Made by a program: the position numbers and the translations under genes. Under the pieces are notes generated by a model that made no database searches, was not told where the DNA came from, and saw only the letters and a list, made by a program, of their open reading frames with translations. A stretch of DNA of 35,624 nt from Ettlia oleoabundans (taxonomy: Eukaryota > Chlorophyta > Chlorophyceae > Chlamydomonadales): NCBI GenBank assembly GCA_019693395.1, contig JAAMXP010001746.1:1-35624 (forward strand), given 5' to 3'. Shown here piece after piece: positions 10,601-22,591 of the stretch; the stretch's first letter is position 1, and every line of letters begins with the position of its first letter.

Positions 10601-13600
10601 GTGGTGACTGCCCACCAGCTGCACCAGGTCAACCATGCCCACATCGCCACTGCCCAGCTGCTTTACCTGCACGCATCCCATGCCAGCCAGCCAACACGCC
10701 CGCCGGTCAAGTCAATCCTTAGCCACATAAGCGGGGGCATAAGTCAACAAGCCAGCCGGTCAGCCAAGGAAGACTCCAGGTAGCCGACATGCAGGCAGCA
10801 TGGCTTACAATAAGTGCACCTGCGGGCTGGCTGTAGCTGGCAACTTACCCGATTGAGCGAGCGAGCAAGCGAACGTTGGCGAGCATGTGGGGAAACAAGC
10901 ATGCCCGCCGGCCAGCACACTGCCTCACCCGTGCAAAGTGACGCAGGCGCAGCTTCCCATCCCGTTGTACCGCCTCATTCAGCGCCGCGGTGGCCGGGTC
11001 CTGACGGCGATGTGGCTTGGGCGACACAAGGCCCGTGGGGAAGGTAGCCCAGGGGTCAACACCCACCCTGTCAGGCACCCAAAGCGGCAGAGACGGGGTT
11101 TTGGGCCAGACAAGGAAGAACCAGCACATGCAGGAGAGACTTGCACAAGGAGCACAGCAAGGAGGGTGCCGGCTGGCCAGCGCACTTGTGTGCCCTCAGG
11201 AGTCACACCCAATCATGGTCAGCCCGTGTTTGCCGCCGCTAACTGCTGGGGGCGCCTCACCAGTTCATGTTCTGTAGCGCCTGCCCGACCACGTTGGCTG
11301 CCTGCATGCCCACAGGCGTGGCCTCTGCGGCGGTGGGGTGCTCTGTCACATCCACCTGCACTCCCACCAAGAACCGTGGGCGATCCTCAATGTCCCTGCA
11401 GCAAGCAGCGGCAGCAACAGGGATACAGTGACCTTTGAGAGACAAATGATTGAGAAGAGGCAATACAAGGGACCTTCCGCGGGACGGCACAAGCCGACTG
11501 GAATAAATGGCAACGTAACCTCCCACAACGATGATTGACACCTCTGGTTCTTCACTTTGGCTGCTGCCATCTAAAAATAACTTTGGCTGCTGCCATCAAA
11601 AATAGAGCAGAACAGCCAATGTGGGAATCAGCAGGAAGCCCGCATATCCCGCACGGTCTCACTTGATGGGCGCCACTGTGAGCATGTTCCAGAAGGGCTT
11701 GCCCGCCTTGGTGTAGTTGAGCAGGCGCACGGTGCACTCTCGGCCCGCACGGATGGAGGCCTTAAGCTCTTGCACCGTTGCGCGGTCAGTGTCGCGGCCC
11801 TGTAGGAACCGGCTGCAGGCGCAAGAGGAGGACAGACATGGTGCGTAGCAGCGCAACACAGACACAACATGATCAGTAAGATGTGATGTGTGTACAGACA
11901 AAGGTGGGGGACTCGCTTCCACAGCCACCCCACCAGCCACATGCGGCAAGAGAGCGCCGGCCCTCACTGCAGATCTATGGGCAGGCAGGCGCCACATGCC
12001 CATGCGAGCAGTCACCCAACACACCAGTTGCGGCCCAGCACTTCCTCCCTCCGGTATCCGGTGAGCTTGAGGAAAGGGTCAGAGGCAAACACTATGGGGC
12101 AGTCGGGCAGTGTGGGGTCCGCAATTACGAAATTCTGCAGCACAAAACCAGGCCAGCAGGGTGCCACCATGAGCGTTTGGGACGTATAGGGTGCTGCCAT
12201 CGTCTGTGGGTAGGAGGCTGTGGCGGTCTTGAGGCTGCAAGAATTACGCAATGTAGTGACCAGCTGGGCCACACAAAGCGCAGCTCCACTTCGGCTGGAC
12301 CATAAACTCACCCATGTGCACCTGCTTGCGGCCACGCAGGCTGCAAAGCACCAGCCACGTGCAGCACGGCTGGCACGCGCAGGCTAACTGGCCCACCCAT
12401 GCAGCAAAGCAGCATAAAGCAGGGGTACTCACCGACTGGATTCGCTCCACGGTAGTGGCTAGATCCAGCGCCACACGTGGCACCGCACGAGAGGGGCTGC
12501 CCCGCGACAGCCGCACAGGCGCCTTGCCATCTGCCTCCTGCACAGCCGTCAGTACATCGTCCACTATGGGCTTGGCCACAGTCTCCTTTAACCTGCAGGC
12601 AGGCAAGCAGACGTGGCGTAGACAAGTAAGTCCGGCATGTCAACCATCTCACTACTGCTCTCATTGCATTGTGGGCCAATGCCGATAGCCTGAGCCTGCA
12701 CATACTGTGCAGCACGTTGGTGGGAATACCTGCAGCCAGCAGCTGCCTCTCTATGACAGCGGTGGCCCAGCATTGCAGCAGAGCTTCTGCCACAGGCCAG
12801 GTGCCCCAACTCTAAATACCATACAGGAAATGGAGCAACGAAGAGTGCAGACTGTATCCATGAAGGCTTTCAATCAAAGCTGCCGCACCTGTCATCGTAG
12901 TGCACCAGCATGGGCACCCCTGCAGAATCTGTGTAGGCCCTGCCCTCTGTTTTGTTGGTCACATCCACCTGCACCCCCACAAACTTGATGACGCGGCCCA
13001 TCTCATCCTTGATTGGGGTCATCGTCAGCAGGTTCCAAAAAGGGGTGCCATCCTTGCGGTCTGCATAGGCCAGGAGCAAAGTATTCAGCCAGCAACCAAT
13101 CAGTGGCAGGGTTGCTGTGTGGAACGCCAGCGTGCTGCGGGCAGCATCCTCCCCTGCATGCACCACCCCACCACTCTGCACCCACAGGTGCTGCCACTTA
13201 CAGTTAAGGAGGCGGGTGCAACACGGGGTGCCATTACGAATGGCATCACGCAGCTTCTTTACATCTCTAGGGTCGGTGCCCTCCCCTTGCAGGAAGCGGC
13301 TGCACAGACAGGCAAGTGTTTGGAAGGAGGCGAAGTGGACGTAGGCACAGTGACGCAAAGGTTGGGCGCTCAACGCCGTGCACAACGGGGTGATAAGAGG
13401 GTTAGCGGGAGAAGAATTTGGGACTGCTACATACTGCAAGCGAACAAAACCCACCAGTTGTGTCCCAAAACCTCCTCCATGCTATACCCTGTCATCTGGA
13501 CGAACCTGCAGAGGCCACCACACAGCAAGGTTCGGGAACTAGAAGCAGTGAACCAGAAAGGCCTTGTGGAAGGAGACTATCAAGTCATGACATGCTTGAC

Positions 13601-14241
13601 CGCAAGAGCAGAATGGGAGAACTAAAACTGAATGCTGCCCAAAATGGTGAAATATGCGGCTTACCCTTCGCTGGCAAACACCAGCGGCATGTCTGGCAAG
13701 GTTGCATCGGCAACAACAACTGCAAACAGTCAATCAGGGTTACTTAAACATGACTGGAAGGGCAGAAATGCAAGTATCAGTGTTTTAGCTCAGCGCGGGC
13801 ATTGAGGAGCAGCAACGCAGCATAGCACTATGTAGGGCGGCAAGCGGTGGGGTGTGAGGGCGGCCGCATGTTGCGGGCAACCCGGGCAGCACCCGTTCAC
13901 GCTTTCGGAGTGGCTACAGCGGGTTACACGCCGACTGAAACATCCCCGCGGAAAAAAGGCAGGCGATGCAAGGGGGTTGGAAAACCAGTTCCCAAACCCG
14001 CGTTGCGACACGCGCTGCCGTGTCGGTGTCGGCTGCCAACGGCCGACATGTATCAAGGAGAGGGTCACTGCTGCGACTTACAGGTGTGCCTGAGCATCGC
14101 CAGGGCGCTAGTGAGCTGGGCCTTCACGGGGACCTGCAACGCACCCTAGGCGGTCCGGTGAGTTGCGGATGTACTCAGGGCCTTCTCCGGGCAAGAAAAA
14201 ACACCCACCTGCCCGAGCCCGCCTGTGGGCGCCCCTGGCAT
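7689..14241 (-). CDS. PHOT: Phototropin: LOV1-LOV2-AGC kinase blue-light receptor, complete
   Basis: Blue-light-activated Ser/Thr kinase of 815 residues in 19 exons (minus): 14241-14209, 14133-14082, 13719-13665, 13505-13455, 13299-13202, 13060-12889, 12592-12433, 12134-12025, 11812-11663, 11395-11261, 11067-10929, 10666-10550, 10346-10262, 9962-9890, 9683-9594, 9360-8890, 8631-8517, 8317-8179 and 7891-7689. Every junction keeps phase. LOV1 (about 28-131) has flavin-adduct Cys64 in GHNCRFLQG; LOV2 (about 207-311) has Cys244 in GRNCRFLQG. Kinase: glycine loop GSGDVG (390-395), Lys412, catalytic YRDLKPEN (Asp508), DFD in place of DFG (526-528, normal for AGC-VIII), then TEEYLAPE. A Ser/Ala/Lys-rich insert of about 90 residues sits before the activation segment. 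The short N-terminus matches algal phototropins, not those of land plants. Probably at the plasma membrane or eyespot/flagellum (inferred from Chlamydomonas). Confidence 0.97.
11555..11606. repeat. Short tandem duplication in a phototropin intron
   Basis: Two adjacent copies of a 26-bp unit beginning CTTTGGCTGCTGCCATC lie in the intron between the exon ending at 11663 and the exon at 11395. The second copy differs by one indel/substitution. It looks like a recent replication-slippage event with no predicted coding effect. Confidence 0.7.
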
Positions 14242-14646
14242 CTTGCGGCCGCTCTTGCTGCTCTTCGTGGACGGCTCAGGCCCCGCACATGCCCTGTCAG
14301 GCCCGATGGGTTGTATAGAGCGCGAAATTACGAGAACGTCTCTCCTCCCCTGATGTCGGCCGGGATTATGTCTTAGAATTCTTTCTAGAGCGGCTCCCAG
14401 AGCGGTGGGCGAGACCGCTGCAGGTGGCAGTTGAGCAAAGTTGTGTGGGGAATGTGACTTATCTTGTCTGGCATCTGGCTGTTGAATGACACCTTATCAC
14501 AGCGCATGGCGTGCAAGCTATTAAGAGAGGATGGAAGCACGGCGGGTCTTGTGAGCAATGCTAGCACGAGGTAGCACTACCTCGGATAGGCCGTGGGCAC
14601 ATTGCTGAAGTCGCACAAGCGCTCCTCCCAAGCTAGGGGCCGCCGT
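14242..14646. other. Intergenic: phototropin upstream and RRM-gene 3' flank
   Basis: About 400 bp. The phototropin frame stays open upstream of the chosen ATG for over 100 nt (RSIQPIGPDRACAGPEPS before the Met), without another ATG. The 14241 start is preferred because it matches the short N-terminus of algal phototropins. No TGTAA signal for the RRM gene was found here. Confidence 0.45.
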
Positions 14647-17410
14647 TCAGTATGGGGTGTACCTTTGGCCGCTGCCACCTGCCCCCCGCCCCCGTCCTCG
14701 GCCTGCTCCACTGTAGCCACCACCCGCCATTGCCCCTTGGTATGCGGCCTGGGGCCCGCGCATGGGGCCACCAGCGCCGCCGCCTGCATCGGGCATGCCA
14801 GTCCCGGGCACGCCAGGCGCGCCCGCCATCATGTAGCCAATCTGCAGGCGATACGACGCAGCGGGCACAATTGGTTACCTTACGGCATGTGCTCGCGGAA
14901 CTGGCTGACCGGGGAGCAACATTTCTCAACGATCTTGCAAGCCACCTACCTGGCCGTTGGGCAGCTGCACAGGCACCAGGGAAACTAGGTTGTTTCCCAT
15001 CATCATCCCCATCCCTTGCATGCCCATCCCTGCCATGCCTCCCAGGCTGACAGCCGCGCCGGCATCATAGCCGCCACCACCGCCTGCCATGCTGCTGGCG
15101 TAGCCGCCGCCGCCACCGCGGCCGGCGCCGCCACCACCTTGCTGCTGGTTGCTGCTGTCTGACCGACCATAGCGCACCTGCAGGCAGGATATGAGGAAAG
15201 CTAGGGCAGGGATGAGGACACGTGAAGGGAGTGCAGTTGCAAAACACAATAAAGGGAGGTCAAGGTGATTACGTGACGCTGCTAATGATCGGCGTCCGGA
15301 ACTGCCGCTGTTCGTGTGCCAGCTGGTTGATGATCTTATAAGGTCAGGCCATGCAGCAGGCTCCCTGCCTTGCTAGCTTGTCTCATGCACCCTCAAGCAG
15401 AATGGGCTCACGTTGAGGGTGCTGCCATCCATGTCTGGCTTGATGCCGTCATCAACCGCCCGAACCGCCGATGCCCGCTCCTTGAAGTGCACAAAGCCAA
15501 ACTTGGAGTGGGTGTCACCCTCACGTGGCCGAGGGATGTGTGTGCGCTCCACCTGCATTGAAGGTGCAGGGTTGGGCAGAGTATAGTCCACCAGGTAACA
15601 GGAAACAAGCCCGGGCACCCTTTCAGGCGTGGAGGCTGCTGTAGGCGTGGGCAGTGCCATTCGCAGCATTCACAAAGTTCGTACACTGCCCAGCCCCTGT
15701 CACGTGTAACGTCCTACAGGTTCCACCCAACCCTCATTGCAGATGCATATGTCTCTGTAAATCCCCCCATCTGCCCCTGCAAAACTCACCTCTCCATACT
15801 TGCTGAAGATGATGCGCAAACGGTCCTCGGTGGCGCCAAGCGGCAGGTTTCCCACAAAAATGTTCTTCACGCCGCTGCCACCGCCACCCCCACCGCCGCC
15901 CTTCTCGCTCTGGCTGACCTCCGCGTAATCCACAGTGGGATACTTATCGCCGATCCTGCAATTAAGGGGCAGGGTACGTGAAAACAGCCAATGAGGCATT
16001 AAAGGCCGTCTGATGGCCCGTCGCATTCAGCATTGCCTGCTGATGGGATAATACCGCAGCAGCAACACATGCCGACAGGCAGGCAGGCATGCCATCAGCC
16101 ACAAAGCAAGCAAAGCTGGCAGCCGGCAACGAGCACCCTGCTGGCGCAGCCAGGTGACTTGGAAGATGGGTGAGGCTTGACTTGGTCGAGGAGGTTTGGT
16201 TGGAGGTGAATGGTAGCGTATGGTGTGATCGTTGATTGGAGGGGGCCCGCCCGGCCCGAGGTATGTGTTGTGGAGCGGTCATTGAGAGGGGGAGGGGTGA
16301 AGGCACTCACTTGAACTCTGGCTGGGAGAGGATAGTTTTGGCGGCGGCGGCGCAGGCTGAGTTGTAAAACTCTAAGAACGCAAAGCCACGATTCTGCTCA
16401 GGGTGTGCGGGGTCCTTGCTTTTCACCATGTCAACCTTTTCCAGGCCTGGGAGGGAAGAGAGGGAGAGAGGAGGGGCCCAGGGCGGGCAAGGCGAGAAGA
16501 GGCGGGCGGGCGGGCGGGCAGGGGTCGGGTTGTGGAGCCTGTTGGAGATGGCATGGAGCCAAAACTGGGAGCAGGGTGCAGCAGGGGAGAGCTGGGTAGG
16601 GACCCACAGGGTCAAGTTGGAGGTGGCCCCAGGGCATAGCAGAGCGTGGTGTGCATGCCAGGTTATGAGATGCACAATTTGCCCTTGATTTCAGCTACCT
16701 GCCCACCCACCTTTGACTACTGGGTCCAGCAGCAACTTGAGCGCCTCTCGGCTGAGCTCATGCGGGATGCCGCCGATGAAGAGCTTGTGCTTGGCCTGGC
16801 TGGGCTGGATGCGCACCTTGGCGGAGGGGAAGCCAGGCAGCTGCTTGGTGGCCAGGCGGTCAAGGGCGCCCGCTGCCGCCTCCTTGGTGTAAAACCTGCA
16901 GGTAAGTATTGGAGAGGAGAACGGGTTGGGGTTAAAGGACATATCATATGTCGAAGCGGGGGGTCTGCAGGATTGCTCAACTCTACAAATGGGGCAAGCA
17001 AGCGGCATGGCAGGCGGCCTCCCTGGCTCACTTGACAAAGCCATAGCCTCGGTTCTGTGAGGGGTTGTTGGGGTCCTTGATAAGCTTGGCGCTGTGCACG
17101 TCGCCCACTTCTGATGCAAAGTCGCGAAGCTGCTGCTCTGTGATGTTGCGTGGCAGACCGCCGATGAAGACCTCTGTCCCGTGGGGTGGCAGCGACAGCG
17201 GGTCCTCCTGCATGCAACGTAGCAAATAGTGACAAGTTAGGTTCGAGTGTGGAATGTTGCGGCCCACTGACGCAGGAGCGTGTGGCAGAGTAATCGAATA
17301 CGGGCGGCCGGCGGGCGAGCATGGCGGGAGGGCTCGCGGACGTCACCATCACTTGCGCCCAACAAGCGGTGAACACTTGCCTGCGCCTCTTGCATCGACA
17401 CGTCGGCCAT
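14647..17410 (-). CDS. Three-RRM RNA-binding protein, hnRNP Q/R (SYNCRIP/LIF2)-like
   Basis: Predicted 418-residue nuclear RNA-binding protein. Exons (minus): 17410-17381, 17207-17032, 16895-16711, 16446-16311, 15955-15790, 15552-15412, 15177-14950 and 14841-14647, all in phase. RRM1 (about 22-95) has RNP2 VFIGGL and RNP1 RGYGFVKF. RRM2 (about 107-185) has LFIGGI and RGFAFLEF. RRM3 (about 207-280) has IFVGNL and KFGFVHF. The linker PTVDYAEV before RRM3 matches the hnRNP Q/R family, known as SYNCRIP in animals and LIF2 in Arabidopsis. A Gly/Met/Gln-rich tail ends with a GRGRGRG box and QRYTPY. The first intron uses a GC donor (CAG|GCAAGT). The start MADVSMQEAQ is preferred; an in-frame extension upstream to an AG at about 17447 suggests a 5'UTR intron or a longer N-terminus. 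Roles in splicing, RNA stability or chromatin are family inference. Confidence 0.9.
16500..16521. repeat. GGGC microsatellite
   Basis: Short (GGGC)n run, about five units, in the intron of the RRM gene between exons 16895-16711 and 16446-16311, embedded in a purine-rich GGGAGAGAGG tract. Intronic and simple. Confidence 0.75.
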
Positions 17411-17852
17411 TGCGTCGGCACTCTGCCCCGTGGGCGGCAAGATGGCCTGCAAAGTGCTAGAGAGCGGTGGATTAGTGTGCGCGCCTCCCGGCAGGGACCA
17501 TCTCCGCAGTAATTGAGCCACACCTGTAGCGGAGCGGGGTATGCGGCGGGGCGGGTGCAGCAAGCGACAAGAGATGGTGATGGTTGGCGGAGGCACGCTC
17601 TCGCTGTTCCGCCTGCTGTTTTCCCGTGGGGTTGTGCCTGATCGTGTCCTGGCCGGCTGTTGCAACATGTTGTGCGGTCTGGGAGGCAGAGGAAAGCGGC
17701 ATTGCCAGCTCAGCCCCGCTCCAGTTCGCACCGCTTCAACCCTACAGACAGCTTGCTGACAGCATTCAGACGGGATAGTCGTTATTTCTCGTTCACCCCC
17801 CACAACTCTGCCTTGCCGAGCGCCTCGTACTGGGGCTTCGGTCCCCGCGAAT
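17411..17852. promoter_or_regulatory. Divergent promoter region, RRM gene / large RVxF protein gene
   Basis: About 440 bp between two start codons facing away from each other (minus 17410, plus 17853). It must carry both core promoters or 5'UTRs. No TATA box is evident. A minus-strand frame remains open through part of it (17803-17411); I attribute this to 5'UTR or chance because it lacks family similarity. Confidence 0.5.
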
Positions 17853-20800
17853 ATGGATTTGCCGGATTGGAACGAGGCCCTCAGAGAGGAGGACGGGTTT
17901 GACTGTTCTCCAGTGAAGCAACCACTAGCGCAGGTGGGACAGACGGGCGCAGCTGCAGCTGACGGTCACGCGAACGGCTCAGGGGCGCCGGGCAATGCTA
18001 ATTTGTTTTTTCATTACACCGTAGGTCACCCTTAAAAATGGCAACACGCTGCGTGTGAGCGAGCTGGCCAGGCCAGGAGCGGCGGCAACGACAGGTGGGG
18101 CACGCAGGGGTGTGTGCTCTATCCCTCGCTTTGCACACATGTGCTCTTAGCTGGAGGTTGCAGGGTTCTCTAACGGCATCCATATGCCTGCAGGCAACAA
18201 GCCTGACCTTTCGGCCTCACCGGCCGCGGCCTCACACCCCGGGCCCAACAACAGCGACATAGGTGGGTCAACGTCGTTGCTGCCATCAACAACTCATCTG
18301 TGTCAACGGGTGTGGCATTGGTTGCATACTGGCTCTGTGTTGTCGCAGTTTCTCTCCCTCGGCCATCCCCTCCAACCCTGTCATCCCACCTTTTCAAGAC
18401 TTGCATTGCTCTGCCTCCCTTAACTGAAGAAATGAAACATTTGCCCTGCCCTACCGCAGAAAATGACAATGCTGCTTCCCCTGCTGCACTGGAAGCAGCG
18501 CCAACACCCGAGGCACCACGCAGCATGCGGCGCACCCACACCCCCAACCGCACGGGGCTGACGGGCAAGGCGGTGCGCCTGCCCAGCCGCCTGGGCCAGA
18601 CTCCCGGTGCCAAAAAGCAAGAGCCGTTTGTGGTGCCTCAGTCTACGCAAGCAGGCCGTCAGGTGTCTGCGGCACAGCCCGCTGCCGGCGGCGGCGGTGG
18701 CGGGGGCCTCAAGTCCATCCTGAAGCGCCTCAATTTTTCCACAACCAAGGCCAAGGCAGCCGCCGCAGTGGTGGCACCAAGGGCGCCAGCACCCGTCGCC
18801 TCGGCGGCAGCACAGCCTCAGAGCACGATCAAGCAGCTCCGTTTCGATGCCGGCACCACGCCGGCAGCTGCCACCGCTGCCCAGCCACCCAATTCCCGCC
18901 ACGTCACATTTGATGCTGCCACTGTCAGTCCTGCACCGCGCAGCCGTCTGGTGGCTGCTGCTGCACCCGCCTGGCGAACTCCCCAGCCTGCCATCCAGGA
19001 GGAGGACAGCAGCAGCGACGAGCCTGTTGTGGGAGGTAGCGTAAACAGCAGCCACGCAGGTAGCACACCGTACGACCGACGCCTGTCCTCCCTCTTCCGC
19101 AAGTATCAGGAGGCGGGCACGCCTGAACTGCCCGATGCCGAGTTGGATGACCTGTTGGTTGAAGGTCAGTAGGGGAGAGTTGGCTAGGCTGAAAAGTAGT
19201 GTCTAGATTGGGCAAGTCCTTGAAGGTATGCAGGTAAAAACGGTCTCTTTTCCATTGGATGATGGGTTGTGATGGGTGCCAAGCACCAGGGAGCAGAAGC
19301 CGCGCGACTGCAACTCAATGTCCTTCCAGTGCCCTGCCGTATGCTGCATTACTCAAAAGCAGGTCGAGATTGTACTTTATGCCCTCAAGTGTTGCAGGTG
19401 CTGTGCGCTCTCCCTCCTGGAAGCGGCTGTCCTCCGCCTCTGTGCCTGAGTCCATCTGCGAGCTGTCCAAGAGGTACAACGGCAGGAGCAGCAACGACAG
19501 CGTGCTGAGCTCGTTGCCTGCCAGCCCTGCACTGGCGGCTGCCGCTCTCCTAAGCGCAGGACAGGAGGGACATGCCGCTGCTGCCATGGAGTCTGAGGCT
19601 GCCACGCCCATGCGCCTGCCGGTGGACTGTGAGGGCGGCAGTCCAGCGATGGACCCTACTCCGCATCATGTGCTGGACAGCGTGATGAAGCGCAATGCGT
19701 TGTACGAGAGCCCGCCTGTAGAGGTTGGCCCAGGCACGGCAGATGCAGTTCTATGCAGCCAGCAGCAACAGGGCGCAGCAGCAGTTTCATCAGCGGCAGC
19801 TGGTGGCACGAAGCCAACTGAGGCCACAGGTGGCCATCAGCTGTCCCCTGAATCTGTTGTGGCAGAGCTGCTGGCGCCTGTGCTAGTTGCCACCATGCAG
19901 CAGATTGAAAGCGACAAGGCGGCACAGCAGCAAGGTGCGTACTGCAGCCTAGTAAGGTTCCTATCAGTTTGTATGCAGGCTGCATTTGTGCTGTCAGTAA
20001 TTCAGTGTCGTGCTGATGCTCGTGTGCCTGCTTGTTGATGCAGCCCTTCTTGCCCTTCCCTGTCTGCAGGTGCGCATGCTGCGCCAGGCGCAGCAGTGGC
20101 AGCCGCGCTCAGCCCCGATGGCAGGCCATCCAGCCCGGCAGAGTTGTTAGGCTTCCCTCATCTGGGTGCAGAGGCTGCCACTCCTGGCGGCTCTGGCGCT
20201 CGTTCCGCCTCTGATGGTGTGCCACGGGACTCTGATGGCATCCCCACCGTAACACCCTGCACTGTCACCGTGCGGCGGGGTGGCTATTGCAGCGGCCTGA
20301 CCGCCGTGCTGGAGGAGGAGGATGACTTGGCGGCCAACCTGTTTCCCAGCTTCAGCCCTGGCGAAAGCGAGGGTGTCGGGGGCTGCAGCTTCAGCCCAGC
20401 CCAGCTGTTGCAATGTGATGGCAGCAACGCCAGCATTGTGCAGCTAGCGGCAGAAGCCGGAGGAGCGCCAGCCCAGGAAGAGCAGGCGCCAGCTGCTGGC
20501 ACCACTCCGGGTGCTGCTCCAGGCCAGGAGGCTGGCAGCCCTGAATTTAGCTTCTTTCCCGCCTCCCACAAGCAGACTGCATCAGCTTCTGCCGCTGGGG
20601 CCACGCCAGAGCTGCAGGCGGTACATGGTGCAGGCGGTGCTGGCAGTACCATCTCTCCAGAGATCCTGGGATTCTATGAGAGCCAAGCGCAGGCCCAGCA
20701 GCAGACCTCTGCCAGCACCGGCCAGGCGGGTGGCGCCCCTGCTCTGCCCAAGTAAGCCGTTTAATTTGTCACGTTGCAAGCTAGAGGGTGTTGCTGTGCT

Positions 20801-22350
20801 CCAGCGCTGCCTTAGCCCATGAGTTCCAATGTTACATTTACACAGTCACCACCGAAGCATGCTGCATTATGCCTGCTACATCCGCAACGTATCCACTTCT
20901 TAAATGCCTCCATACCCGCATGCTTCTGCAGGTCCATCATTAAGTGTGGGCGGGCGCTGACCGAGGCGGGCACGCCTGTGCTGGGGCACGCGCAACGTGG
21001 TGGGCCAAGGGAGGGTGCGCCCCCCACCATCACTCGGGAGCTGCAGGCTCTGATGGCGGACCTGCGGCTGGAGGATCCCGCTGACATACAGCAGGTGGTT
21101 GGGGGCTTGATAGCAGTAACTGGCTGGCTGAGGGCTAGTGCGGGGGGGGGCATGAACTATGCGATGGGGTGCGTGTCAGATAGGATGGTGCACTTTGCCA
21201 CTGAGCATGCTGTGCTTCTGCAACTTGCATGCATTGGGGACGCTGCAGCTCACATGGCAGCAGCCCCCTTTTCAAACCTTTCAATCAGTTTCAAACAACT
21301 GATTAATAGCTCCACTTTCACCCTGCCACCACTGCAGATGGGCACTGTGTCTGCGCTGAGCCCTGTGCGGGCCACCGGTTCACTCATGCGCGGCTTCCTG
21401 GGCGGGCTGGCCAAGGCCATCACGCCTGTGCGTCGCTCCGCACGCAAGCTAGCCGTGGCACCTTCGCGGCCACTCGAGGCAATGCTGGAGGAGGCAGAAT
21501 TCTCGTATGGTGGGTAGATCAGGTGGCGGGTTGGGAAAAAGGTTGGAAACAGACAGATTGGGTTTTTGCTTTGCGTTTGACAGCCCCTGAACAGCCTTTA
21601 CTGCGGTGCCTCCTGGCAGCTCACAGGCCATTGACGCCCGCGTTTCACAATCCTGCAGTGCCTAACGCTGCCCTGATGTCCGAGGATGCCGAGCCAAAGC
21701 GGGAGGAGGCGAAGGCCAGGGCTGCCAGGAAGGCGGCCAGCCAGGCCACTGCTGCCGCTACTGCCCGCCAGGCGGCTGAGCCCTCCCTGATGCCAACAGG
21801 GATGGCCACAGAGGATGAGGGCCACGCACAGGTGTGCAATGAGGCAGCTGCCAACCGCCGCTATAGCACCCGCAGCGCATTGAAGGCTGCTAAGGCGGAG
21901 AAGCAGGGTGATAACGACCTGGCAGCAGCGGAAGCAGCTGGCACGCCTTCTAGCATGGAGTTGGATGTGGATCCAGCGGCGGAGCGCCGCTTCAGCCTGC
22001 GCCGGCTGCGCACTCCTAAGCAGAAGCAGCAGGCGCACAACATAGTGGATGAAGCCGCCACCCCGCAGGCAGCAGTGCCAGCTGCTGACATCCCAGTGGC
22101 ACAAGATGCCTCTCCTAGCTTCTACGATGCGGCTGCAGCGGCCAATGATGCCCGCCGCTCCTACAGCCTGCGCACCAGCACACTCAAAAAGAGCAGAAAG
22201 AAGGCGGGTGCGCCTGGGGCCGCCGGTGTGGACAGCGGTGATGACAGCAAGGAGCAGCGGGCCAGCCCACAGCCCCACCTGAGCCCCACTGAGCAGGGCA
22301 TCCGCGCATCCCTGCGCCGCTCTGCCCGTAAAGGCCAGGCGCACAAATAG
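17853..22350 (+). CDS. Large basic disordered protein with RVxF-like and Arg-Arg-Ser motifs; unrecognised
   Basis: About 1081 residues in nine exons (plus): 17853-17933, 18025-18094, 18194-18262, 18460-19164, 19398-19934, 20070-20751, 20932-21094, 21338-21509 and 21584-22350. The last acceptor could instead be 21659, giving about 1056 residues; all phases close. I do not recognise a family. Composition is Ala/Ser/Pro/Gln-rich and probably disordered. Three evenly placed [KR]x[LV]xF sites occur: KRLNF (162-166), KQLRF (198-202) and RHVTF (220-224), the last a textbook-like PP1-docking RVxF. The C-terminal third carries repeated basic Arg-Ser motifs: TPVRRSARK (about 799), RRYSTRS, RRFSLRRLRTP, RRSYSLRT and ASLRRSARK near the end. 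This resembles mitotic/chromosome scaffolds such as Ki-67 or CKAP2 in style, not by alignable domain. Nuclear localisation is likely from KKSRKK-type clusters (inference). It shares a divergent promoter with the RRM gene. Confidence 0.8.
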
Positions 22351-22591
22351 ATGGGGGTTGATCCAGCACTGCCATTAGGCCTCCCTGAGCTGAGAAGCTT
22401 GAACTTACTCATACGCTGATGTGTTGTGGTTTTGACAGGAGCCCAAAAGTAAAACTTGGGTGCAATTGACATAAGTGCAAGAGAAGGTAAACAGTGCATG
22501 TTGTTGGAACAGCAGAGCAGAGCAGAGACGAAATCACCAGGTAGCAGAGAGACATGACATAGGCCAGTGTTTTAGAGGCGTGGCAACCCCA
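22351..22591. other. Convergent 3' flank
   Basis: About 240 bp between two converging genes, with stops at 22350 plus and 22592 minus. No TGTAA was seen on either strand; both 3'UTRs must be short or overlap the neighbour. Confidence 0.45.

Noticed and set aside
17411..17803. N-terminal extension of the RRM protein
   Set aside because: The frame is open, but its translation is Arg/Pro-rich without similarity and an acceptor TTTGCAG precedes the chosen Met, so it is more likely 5'UTR or intron.
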